From Bacteroidetes bacterium 4572_112 (GTDB taxonomy: Bacteria; Bacteroidota; Bacteroidia; Bacteroidales; UBA1556): 13,690 bases of DNA. Location of the stretch: positions 1 through 13,690 of the forward strand of contig NIUZ01000128.1 in assembly GCA_002254285.1 (NCBI GenBank). Reading direction: 5' to 3'. Made by a program: the position numbers and the translations under genes. The notes beneath the pieces were generated by a model. The model saw nothing but the letters and a program-made list of their open reading frames with translations. It had not been told where the DNA came from and did no database searches. How positions within the stretch are numbered: position 1 is the stretch's first letter; each line of letters starts with the position of its first letter. Shown in pieces: positions 7,267 through 13,690 of this stretch.

Positions 7267-7305
7267 TATCAGCCAATAAATGAAAAATTTTCCTTAATTT
7301 ATATT

Positions 7306-8418
7306 ATGAAAAAACTATTACCAATTCTTTTAATTTTAATATTTAGCACATCATCTTTTGCGCAAGAAAAAAAGGATTCAATCTCTAGTTTAAAGGAACT
7401 TATGAAGTCGGTAGAGCCATATGGCACTTTCGAATATGCATTAGGAGGAAGTAGAAGAGGATGGGCTGTGGTAGATATTGTTCCTCGTATTGGGCTGAAA
7501 GGAAAATGGGATTTTGACAATAATCCAAACTACTATTTCTTTACACAAGCAGAGGTTGGCTTACACCTAACCCGTAGGAATGATTACATTAGTATCTCTG
7601 CTGACCCTGGTGCGCCAAGTGCAACTACAGAGAGTGCTTTATTTGCTCGACAAGGTTATATTGGAATTGGCACACCATACGGAAGGTTTTCCATTGGCAA
7701 AATGTGGGGTGTTCATTATAATTTAGCCGGTTTTTTGGATAATATGTATATGTTTGGAGGAGATGCAATTGGTGTATATAATGCAGGAACTGATGGTGGT
7801 GCATCTGGAACTGGGAGAGCTGACCAGGCAGTAAAATATGAACTTTATAAAGGTAATTTCTTTTTAGGATTACAAGGGCAATTTCGTAATTTTTCAAACA
7901 ATTCAAGACAAGGATTTGATGCAGCAGGATTTGCGACTACATATAAAATAGGAAATATTACTACTGGAGTATCGTACTATCAAGTTTTTGATGGAGTAGA
8001 GACTCCTATGATAGGAGAATCTAAAATTCACGACAAAATGGGATCTTTTGTTATTGATTATAATAAAGGTGAATTTCATTTTGGAGTTATTAGCATGCTT
8101 TTCGAGAATCATGAAAAAGACAATGAAGGAACTTTTTATAAAGGTTGGGCGGTAGAATATAATCTGAAATATAATTTCGGTAATAATAAAGCGTGGAGCA
8201 TAGTAAATAATAGCTCAATAATGATGCCCCTAGGAAGCGTAAACTCAAAATACATAATGAATAAATATGCTGTGGAGCTTGCTCGACGTTTCTCTTTGAA
8301 TACTGTACTAATTGTTGGTGTTAGATTCGATAATACTATATTAGCAAATGGTAAACATGAGGAACTAACAACTTTAGCTGTAGGTTTTTATTATAACTTC
8401 AACTATAAGGTGCCTTAA
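7306..8418 (+). CDS. Outer-membrane porin
   Basis: A 370-residue beta-barrel porin of the general Gram-negative porin type, forming passive channels for small solutes in the outer membrane. The ATG at 7306 gives a clean signal peptide (MKKLLPILLILIFSTSSFA, cut before Q20). The mature part is a series of alternating strands, with the typical motif GRFSIGKMWGVHYN in the first half and an aromatic C-terminal strand. The frame is open 14 codons further to a TTG at 7264, but that start overlaps the promoter and would spoil the signal peptide. The gene is divergent from pfp. It is convergent with the C45-like hydrolase gene, and only 33 bases separate the two stops. Substrate specificity cannot be inferred. 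Confidence 0.85.
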   Translation: MKKLLPILLILIFSTSSFAQEKKDSISSLKELMKSVEPYGTFEYALGGSRRGWAVVDIVPRIGLKGKWDFDNNPNYYFFTQAEVGLHLTRRNDYISISADPGAPSATTESALFARQGYIGIGTPYGRFSIGKMWGVHYNLAGFLDNMYMFGGDAIGVYNAGTDGGASGTGRADQAVKYELYKGNFFLGLQGQFRNFSNNSRQGFDAAGFATTYKIGNITTGVSYYQVFDGVETPMIGESKIHDKMGSFVIDYNKGEFHFGVISMLFENHEKDNEGTFYKGWAVEYNLKYNFGNNKAWSIVNNSSIMMPLGSVNSKYIMNKYAVELARRFSLNTVLIVGVRFDNTILANGKHEELTTLAVGFYYNFNYKVP

Positions 8419-8451
8419 TAATCTATCGAATACTAAAAACACAACTTATTC

Positions 8452-9873
8452 CTAGTATACTATAAATGGCGTTCTTAAAGTTTTAGCATTATTTCTAAGC
8501 AATAAATAATATGTTCCTTTGGAAAGCATTTCTATATTTATAGTTTTTGAAGAGGTTTCACCATTAAGAACTTCTCTACCACTACCATCAAACACTTGAT
8601 AATAAAACAGATTCCAGTCTATAACAAAGCTAATAGATTTATGTGCTGGATTTGGGAATACTTGTAGCTTTGTCCATTCTGCTTTTTGTGGCCTAATTGA
8701 TACATTTTCTTGAAACATTACACTAGGGGTTAAATCCACATAAGGGCTCTGATAAGCAGGCACCGTTTCTCTAATTGAAATACGGAATAAATCAAGTTCA
8801 GGTGCAAAAGTCATAAATTGATAATTTGCCGACAGATGCGAATAATTTGCCATAAGATGTCTATTGGCAACCAATCCCATTGTTGTCCCGTTCGCTATAT
8901 TGTTTCTTATTCCATTATATCTAGAACAAAAGTTCATGCTATTATTTCTAGCAATTTGATTATTTGCAGTATAAAGATTATCGCTAGGAATACTATCGGC
9001 AAATGAATTTGAACGATACGTAATATATGGAGCTGCAGCAGCTATCTCTGCAACCATAGCAATAAGGCTATCTTGCATTTCTGTAGACCTTGCCAAAGCA
9101 CTAATAATATATCCATCAGCATAACCTTGAGAGCGCATATTTATAAAATGCTTAACATCATTAACATTATTTGCTCCATCCTGATTAGGGTCAGCCTGCT
9201 CTATTGCTTTACGCAAAGTGAACCATATTGGCTCATAATTTCCACTTAATGTTCCGTGGCTATTATCATCAGACATCATATGTTGAAATACTCCAATATT
9301 AGCATTGAATCCTGATAATACAGAAATCATACCTGCAAAACCTACCTCCGCCCACGGCTGTTCATTTACTTCGCTAGGAACATGTATTACCATTACCTGA
9401 TTGCGAATCAATACCGCCGAAACAGTCCAACTCATTAAGCTCGAACATTCTAAGCCAGCTTTTGATTGCATGATGCTTTTAATATCCAACATAGAGTTTG
9501 CCAAAAGTATATCTGAATATTCAAGGTTCAATAAATTTGTATTTACCGAATTCATTCCATTGATTAATGCTTTGGCCTCTACAATAAATAAACTATCAAT
9601 AGCAAAAAGATTTCCTGCAGCTACAATACCTTTTATTTGGTTATAAGTCCCCATATTTCCAAACTGAGGCATTACATAATTCTGAAAGATATCCGTAATT
9701 CTACTTCCCAACAGTTCGCCTTGAGCATAACCTCGTTCGTAATGGCTACCTTGAACTTTAATAATGTATAAACCATTAGTGTCGGCATATACACTTCCAT
9801 TAGCTGATTGTGCCATATTTGTTTTTGCAATAAAAACAAAGGCCATTAAAAAAATTATATAAAAATTTTTCAT
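8452..9873 (-). CDS. Secreted C45-like (Ntn) hydrolase with T9SS sorting domain
   Basis: A 473-residue exported protein. A signal peptide covers about residues 1-21. The middle resembles the C45 / acyl-coenzyme A:6-aminopenicillanate acyltransferase-like family of self-processing Ntn hydrolases (also related to phospholipase B-like proteins): an N-terminal GSHYERGYAQGELLG (42-56), then C143 in LECSSLMSW as the probable N-terminal nucleophile after autocleavage. The C-terminal 70 or so residues (from about 401) are a type A T9SS sorting domain, with VFPNP (405-409) and LSKGTYYLLL (450-459), so the enzyme should be secreted or attached to the cell surface. Substrates of this family are amides or acyl groups; the actual one is unknown. 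Residues 228-239 form an acidic DxNxDG loop like a dockerin calcium site. It lies 51 bases downstream of the histidine kinase gene in the same direction, so cotranscription is possible. No TAnnTTTG element is seen in that gap. Confidence 0.75.
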   Translation of the reverse strand: MKNFYIIFLMAFVFIAKTNMAQSANGSVYADTNGLYIIKVQGSHYERGYAQGELLGSRITDIFQNYVMPQFGNMGTYNQIKGIVAAGNLFAIDSLFIVEAKALINGMNSVNTNLLNLEYSDILLANSMLDIKSIMQSKAGLECSSLMSWTVSAVLIRNQVMVIHVPSEVNEQPWAEVGFAGMISVLSGFNANIGVFQHMMSDDNSHGTLSGNYEPIWFTLRKAIEQADPNQDGANNVNDVKHFINMRSQGYADGYIISALARSTEMQDSLIAMVAEIAAAAPYITYRSNSFADSIPSDNLYTANNQIARNNSMNFCSRYNGIRNNIANGTTMGLVANRHLMANYSHLSANYQFMTFAPELDLFRISIRETVPAYQSPYVDLTPSVMFQENVSIRPQKAEWTKLQVFPNPAHKSISFVIDWNLFYYQVFDGSGREVLNGETSSKTINIEMLSKGTYYLLLRNNAKTLRTPFIVY

Positions 9874-9924
9874 AATACATGTTTTTGATTAATAATTATA
9901 TTTTTAACCTAAGAACTTTACAAA

Positions 9925-12030
9925 TTAATTAGCGTTTTTTTTTAATACAATAGTAAATATACTGTATACCCCTTCTTTACTTTCAACTAATATATCTCCT
10001 TCTATTGTTTTAATAATGCGTTTACTTATCAAAAGCCCCAAACCAGTTCCTTGTTCATTATTAGTTCCATTTTTAGAATCATTATCAACAAACAAACTCA
10101 TCAAAACATCATTATTCATACCTACACCATTATCTTTAATTCTTATAGAATAACTATCATCAGTACTATTAAATGAAATAATAATTTCACCACCTTCATT
10201 AGTGAATTTTATTGCATTTGTAATAATATTACGAATTACAATTCTCAAATAATTACTATTACTTTTAATTACAGAATCAGTATCTACACTATTTACTATT
10301 GAAATATTTTTTGTAAAAACTGTAGATTCTATATTGCTAATTATACTATCCACCAGTTTATATAAAGAAAACTCACTAAGCACTACCTTATTTATAAGTC
10401 GCTGCCTAGACCAAATAAGTCGCTGCCTAGACCAAATAAGTAGCTCTTCTAACATATTATAAGTAACACTCATGGATTTGCCAACAATACTTATATAATT
10501 ATCTCTCTGATCATCAGTGATATCATTATCCTTATCATTTAACATTTTAAAGAAAGAGTCAGCAGTACCTATTGGTCCCTTTAAATCATGAGATACAATA
10601 CTAAAAGTCCTTTCTAAAACTGAATTATAATTATTAAGCTCAGTAGTCTTTTCCTCTAAAAGAGAATTTGATTCGTTTAACTTAGTATTTATACGTTTCA
10701 TTTTACGACGACCAATAAACAATATATATCCAAAAATTGAGGTACATACTAATAATGCAATGATTATTCTATTCGTATCTTTTTGTTTTTTAATAAACTT
10801 ATCTTTTACTATTCCTTCTCTAATAAGAATCTTATTCTCTATATTTGTTTGAATTAATTTGTATTTAGATTCTAGTATAGAAACATTCGCCTTACGATCT
10901 CTATCAACAATAGAATCCCCTATAATTTTTGATTTCAATAAATACGAATATGCTTTATCTAACTCATTTACTTCGTAATAAATCTTTGCCATCTCAAATA
11001 AGACTTCCTTCACCCCCAATTTATCTTTTACCTGTTCAGCAATAATTAAATATTCATTGCCCAAGCTAATAGACAATCTTGGATCATCAACATTTATAGA
11101 ATATATAAAATTAACTTTTTTTGATTTACGATATAATGAGTAAAACCCATATTTTTCTGAAAGGAGAATACAACTATCCGACATATTCATAGCTAATTTA
11201 TACTTAACTTGTTTATTATATACATCCGAAATATTAAGCATACTCATTATCTGACTATACTGATCATTAATTAATTTATAGTAATTATTTAAGTTAAAAA
11301 ATATAACTAATGCCGTATCAATTTCTCCAATATTAGATAAATATACACCATAATTAAACTCAGCATAAGCTACCGCATTATCATCATTATATTTATTAGC
11401 CAACTCTATACCTTTAACAAAATACTTTTCTGCATTTATTTTATCATCAAATTCAGAATAATACATTCCCAATTCAGTATTACTATTTGCATATAATATT
11501 TGCATTTCAGTATTCATAGAATCAATAGTGAGTATATCTTCTAATTCAAACATGCATTTAAATTGAAACTCAATAGATGTTTCATACATCCCTATTTCTT
11601 CATAAATAATAGCAATATTGCTATAAAGAAAAGGAAGTTGATTTTTTCCATAAACAAAACTTGAGTCACTTTCAATTGCTTTTATTATATCTATAGACTC
11701 CTCAAGATAATATATTGAAGAGTCGTCCATCCCCAAATAATTAAAATAGGCACTGCGTATATTACATAAATCTACTCTATACCTTTCATTTCCAATTTTT
11801 GTAACTATTTTCTGATAATCTACTATTAATTCTTTAGTTTTATTTAAATCTCTATCAATAAAATACCAAATGGTATCACGTAACATCTTTAGTCTTACAC
11901 TATCATGGAGCTCTATATTCTGCCACAATTCTGCATTATTTCCATTATTATCTTGAGCAATAGTATCATTACTACAAAAAATAATATAGGAAATAAATAT
12001 AAAATATAATGCTCTGTTTATATGATTCAT
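9925..12030 (-). CDS. TPR-containing sensor histidine kinase
   Basis: A 701-residue membrane kinase. A signal peptide (about 1-25) is followed by a periplasmic sensor of TPR-like helical repeats (about 90-375), one membrane segment (about 420-439), a coiled-coil linker (440-472), the dimerisation/phosphoacceptor domain with H481 in FSIVSHDLKGP, and the HATPase domain: N box NIITNAIKF (601-609), G1 DNGVGM (633-638), G2 GTGLGL (661-666). No receiver or DNA-binding domain is attached and no response regulator gene is in the window, so it is an orphan kinase here. The heptapeptide IWSRQRL occurs twice in tandem (532-545), encoded by a perfect 21-bp duplication at the end of the second dimerisation helix. 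The gene looks more AT-rich in its codon choice than the aldehyde dehydrogenase gene. The TPR sensor suggests protein or peptide sensing, but the signal is unknown. Confidence 0.9.
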   Translation of the reverse strand: MNHINRALYFIFISYIIFCSNDTIAQDNNGNNAELWQNIELHDSVRLKMLRDTIWYFIDRDLNKTKELIVDYQKIVTKIGNERYRVDLCNIRSAYFNYLGMDDSSIYYLEESIDIIKAIESDSSFVYGKNQLPFLYSNIAIIYEEIGMYETSIEFQFKCMFELEDILTIDSMNTEMQILYANSNTELGMYYSEFDDKINAEKYFVKGIELANKYNDDNAVAYAEFNYGVYLSNIGEIDTALVIFFNLNNYYKLINDQYSQIMSMLNISDVYNKQVKYKLAMNMSDSCILLSEKYGFYSLYRKSKKVNFIYSINVDDPRLSISLGNEYLIIAEQVKDKLGVKEVLFEMAKIYYEVNELDKAYSYLLKSKIIGDSIVDRDRKANVSILESKYKLIQTNIENKILIREGIVKDKFIKKQKDTNRIIIALLVCTSIFGYILFIGRRKMKRINTKLNESNSLLEEKTTELNNYNSVLERTFSIVSHDLKGPIGTADSFFKMLNDKDNDITDDQRDNYISIVGKSMSVTYNMLEELLIWSRQRLIWSRQRLINKVVLSEFSLYKLVDSIISNIESTVFTKNISIVNSVDTDSVIKSNSNYLRIVIRNIITNAIKFTNEGGEIIISFNSTDDSYSIRIKDNGVGMNNDVLMSLFVDNDSKNGTNNEQGTGLGLLISKRIIKTIEGDILVESKEGVYSIFTIVLKKNAN
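10394..10441. repeat. Perfect 21-bp in-frame tandem duplication
   Basis: The unit (10394-10414) is repeated exactly at 10415-10435, and the next six bases (10436-10441) continue the period before diverging. It lies inside the histidine kinase gene and encodes IWSRQRL twice. The complete identity suggests a recent event. Confidence 0.95.
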
Positions 12031-12139
12031 ATAATCAATGTTAGATTCTTAGTGATTTATAGAAAATATTTAATAATTTAAAATCTACAGATTTACATCT
12101 TGAAAAAAAAAATTATTATGAGTAATAGTCAGTTATATG

Positions 12140-12189
12140 TTAGTAATAATAATTATTTTCGATGTCGAATATAAGTTATTAGTACTTAA
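12140..12189. repeat. Imperfect AT-rich inverted repeat in the kinase leader
   Basis: Around a perfect core TTCGA-tg-TCGAA (12158-12169) the flanks (12140-12157 and 12170-12189) are complementary apart from a few mismatches and one bulge. It lies between the candidate kinase promoter (12200-12207) and the kinase ATG (12030), so it would fold near the 5' end of the transcript. Confidence 0.35.
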
Positions 12190-12199
12190 TCCCATCTCG

Positions 12200-12207
12200 C
12201 AAAAATA
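12200..12207 (-). promoter_or_regulatory. Candidate -7 element for the histidine kinase gene
   Basis: The minus strand reads TATTTTTG, a full TAnnTTTG match, but no TTG is found at the -33 spacing. It would give a leader of about 160 bases before the ATG at 12030. Confidence 0.3.
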
Positions 12208-12354
12208 CTAATAATACTGTTAGTGATTTTTTTATTTAATGATCTATTAAAAGAATGGTTACTCGTATGTTTGCAAAGAATTAAATTAGAAGACCAATTA
12301 TTGCTATTATTGTAGAATAGAAATCAATTGGGAGAAGGTAAGAAAAGTAGTGTT

Positions 12355-12369
12355 ATACCAATTTGGTAT
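12355..12369. repeat. Perfect ATACCAA-T-TTGGTAT dyad
   Basis: Two 7-base arms around a single T. The compact symmetry fits either a DNA-binding site for a dimeric regulator or the tip of a small repeat element. It is about 325 bases from the kinase start and about 150 bases past the dehydrogenase stop, so an operator role for either gene is doubtful. Confidence 0.5.
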
Positions 12370-12492
12370 CAAAATACGCTATAAATAAATTGGAATATAT
12401 TTTCCTATTAGAAGGCAAAAATTATTTGCATAAAAGCCTGTACTGAGCATGTCGCTGAAAAATTAATTTCAGGAGCTTAAATTTTATATTAA

Positions 12493-12508
12493 AACCTATA
12501 AATAGGTT
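12493..12508 (-). terminator. Possible terminator of the aldehyde dehydrogenase gene
   Basis: AACCTAT and ATAGGTT are perfect complements 11 bases past the stop codon. On the minus strand the hairpin is followed by a T-rich but interrupted run (TTAATATAAAAT). The two-base loop means one or two inner pairs must open. Placement is right, strength is modest. Confidence 0.35.
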
Positions 12509-12519
12509 ATAATTTTATA

Positions 12520-13611
12520 CTAAAAGTCAAATTTAATACCTTGTGCCAATGGTAACTCAGTACCAAAGTTTACAGTAGAAGTTTGACGACGCATATAAAT
12601 TTTCCATGCATCAGAACCAGACTCACGTCCTCCTCCTGTATCTTTTTCACCACCGAAAGCACCACCAATCTCAGCACCAGAAGTACCAACATTTACATTA
12701 GCAATACCACAGTCAGAACCAGCGATAGAAGTGAATAATTCAGCCTCACGCATACTTTCAGTAAAGATACATGATGATAAACCTTGAGGTACATCATTCT
12801 GAATATTAATAGCATTCATTACATCACCGCTATACTTAATTAAGTATACGATAGGAGCAAAAGTCTCTTCCTGAACAATCTGGAAGTGATTTTTAGCTTC
12901 AGCAATACATGGCATTACATAGTTAGCTGACTCAAAACCTTCGCCAGTTAATTTTTGTCCACCAAATAATACTTTACCACCTTCTTCTTCTACTTTCTTA
13001 ACAGCACCTTCGAAAAGCTCAACCGACCATTTGTCAATTAGTGGCCCAATTAAATAATCCTCGTCAAGTGGGTTACCAATTTTATGTTGCAAGCTATTAT
13101 AAGCAGCAACCATACGATCACGTACTTCATCATATACATCTTCGTGAACTATAATTCTACGAGTAGAAGTACAACGCTGACCAGCAGTTCCAACAGTACC
13201 GAATACTGTAGAAGCAATTGCTAAATCAAGGTTAGCATTATTTGTAATAGTAACAGCATTATTACCACCTAGCTCAAGAATAGTTTTACCAAGGCGCTTG
13301 CCTACGATACCACCAACACGTTTACCTACAGCAGTAGAACCTGTTACAGAAAGTAAATTCACACGCTTATCAGCAAGGAAATTATCTCCCATTACAGATG
13401 ACTTAGCAACTATTAAGTTGAAAACACCTTCAGGAACATTATTATCTCTTAATACACCAGCAATAATCTTTTGAGTTGCAAGAGCAGTAATTGGTGTTTT
13501 TGAACTAGGTTTCCAAATTACAACATCACCAGCAGCAGCAGCAAGAGCAGAATTCCATGCCCAAACAGCTACAGGGAAGTTATAAGAAGTAACGATAATT
13601 AAAAGAGGAGT
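12520..13611 (-). pseudogene. ALDH7-type aldehyde dehydrogenase, N-terminus missing
   Basis: The readable part is about 360 residues and matches the ALDH7 family (antiquitin / piperideine-6-carboxylate or aminoadipate-semialdehyde dehydrogenase, often called amaB), which oxidises the semialdehyde of lysine breakdown with NAD. Visible motifs are NFPVAVWAWN and WKPSSKTP from the cofactor domain, VTGSTAVGK, LELGGNN with the general-base Glu (codon 13273-13275), AGQRCTSTRR with the catalytic Cys (codon 13171-13173), and the ALDH7 signature IGGAFGGEKDTGGGRESGSDAWK followed by LPLAQGIKFDF at the very end. An ATG at 13392 is not the start: homology continues upstream to IVTSYNFPV (about 13570-13596). 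Above 13597 the expected ALDH sequence is lost and a stop appears at 13612-13614. Roughly the first 150 residues are therefore absent, by rearrangement, insertion or assembly error. Codon choice looks like that of a well-expressed gene. Confidence 0.85.
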
Positions 13612-13690
13612 TTATAAACTTCCTTTCATTTTCATCTTTTAAATTGTTAGGGTATAGATGTTCATGAAACATTAAAATAGCTTTCGCTTT
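13600..13690. other. Sequence foreign to the dehydrogenase, past the breakpoint
   Basis: These last bases do not encode the expected N-terminal part of ALDH7 in any minus-strand frame. One minus-strand frame is open from the window edge through the breakpoint to a stop at 13580-13582. It reads KAKAILMFHEHLYPNNLKDE and then about 16 more residues, with protein-like composition. I do not recognise it, and about 36 codons are too few to be sure it is a gene. Confidence 0.4.

Larger units (their letters stand above)
12031..12519. other. Noncoding stretch with several dyads
   Basis: About 490 bases without a credible gene between the histidine kinase and the aldehyde dehydrogenase. No tRNA or recognised RNA is seen. 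Going up in coordinates it holds a run of ten A (12103-12112), an imperfect inverted repeat (12140-12189), a TAnnTTTG element on the minus strand (12200-12207), a perfect ATACCAA-T-TTGGTAT dyad (12355-12369), a CTGAAA/TTTCAG hairpin (12455-12472) and a hairpin just after the dehydrogenase stop (12493-12508). The right part may be remains of repeat elements; the left part is probably the leader of the kinase gene. Confidence 0.55.

Noticed and set aside
7264..7305. TTG at 7264 as the porin start
   Set aside because: It lies within the TACCTTTG promoter element and would put 14 extra residues before a clean signal peptide starting at the ATG at 7306.
8430..8458. ATACTA/TAGTAT pair between porin and hydrolase genes as a two-way terminator
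   Set aside because: Six AT-rich pairs with a 17-base loop and no T-runs; too weak, and it enters the end of the hydrolase gene.
12266..12273. TATGTTTG on the plus strand as a promoter
   Set aside because: No TTG at -33 and no plus-strand gene downstream; chance match in AT-rich DNA.
13390..13392. ATG at 13392 as the true start of the aldehyde dehydrogenase
   Set aside because: The same frame continues upstream with unmistakable ALDH sequence (NFPVAVWAWN, WKPSSKTP), so this Met is internal.
1..13690. CRISPR arrays, tRNA or rRNA genes, prophage or intact insertion sequences
   Set aside because: Looked for regularly spaced repeats, cloverleaf-like segments, and transposase or integrase motifs; none seen.

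Overview
The window reads as an AT-rich chromosomal segment of a member of the Bacteroidota. Three things point there. The secreted hydrolase at 8452-9873 ends in a type A sorting domain of the type IX secretion system. Several genes are preceded by the Bacteroidota -7 element TAnnTTTG and have no obvious Shine-Dalgarno site. The gene content (TPR sensor kinase, M23-LysM protein, PPi-type phosphofructokinase, MlaE/MlaF) is ordinary for that phylum. Almost all genes lie on the minus strand; the exceptions are a small lipoprotein gene and a porin.

Layout. 1-359 has no convincing gene but holds clustered inverted repeats. 360-3448 carries three minus-strand genes: a family 9 glycosyltransferase, a lipoprotein serine hydrolase of the class C beta-lactamase type, and an M23 peptidase with a C-terminal LysM. 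All three fit work at the cell envelope. 3689-3934 is a small plus-strand gene, probably started at TTG, for a very basic lipoprotein; its 3' end overlaps the 3' end of the next gene convergently. 3854-7144 is a tight minus-strand operon, transcribed pfp - mlaE - mlaF - cvpA-like, with gaps of about 20, -4 and 5 bases. It joins a glycolytic enzyme to a lipid-transport ABC core. 7145-7305 is a divergent promoter region, followed by a plus-strand porin (7306-8418). 8452-12030 carries a minus-strand TPR sensor histidine kinase and, downstream of it, a T9SS-exported C45-like hydrolase. 12031-12519 is noncoding and rich in palindromes. 12520-13611 is the C-terminal two thirds of an ALDH7-type aldehyde dehydrogenase whose N-terminal part is replaced by unrelated sequence.

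I see no clear new multi-gene system such as a defence island, CRISPR array, prophage or intact transposon. The observations most worth following are a perfect 21-bp tandem duplication that adds exactly one heptad to the dimerisation helix of the histidine kinase, the breakpoint in the aldehyde dehydrogenase near 13600, the TTG-started basic lipoprotein overlapping cvpA, a dockerin-like calcium loop inside the exported C45-like hydrolase, and the palindromes in the two noncoding stretches.
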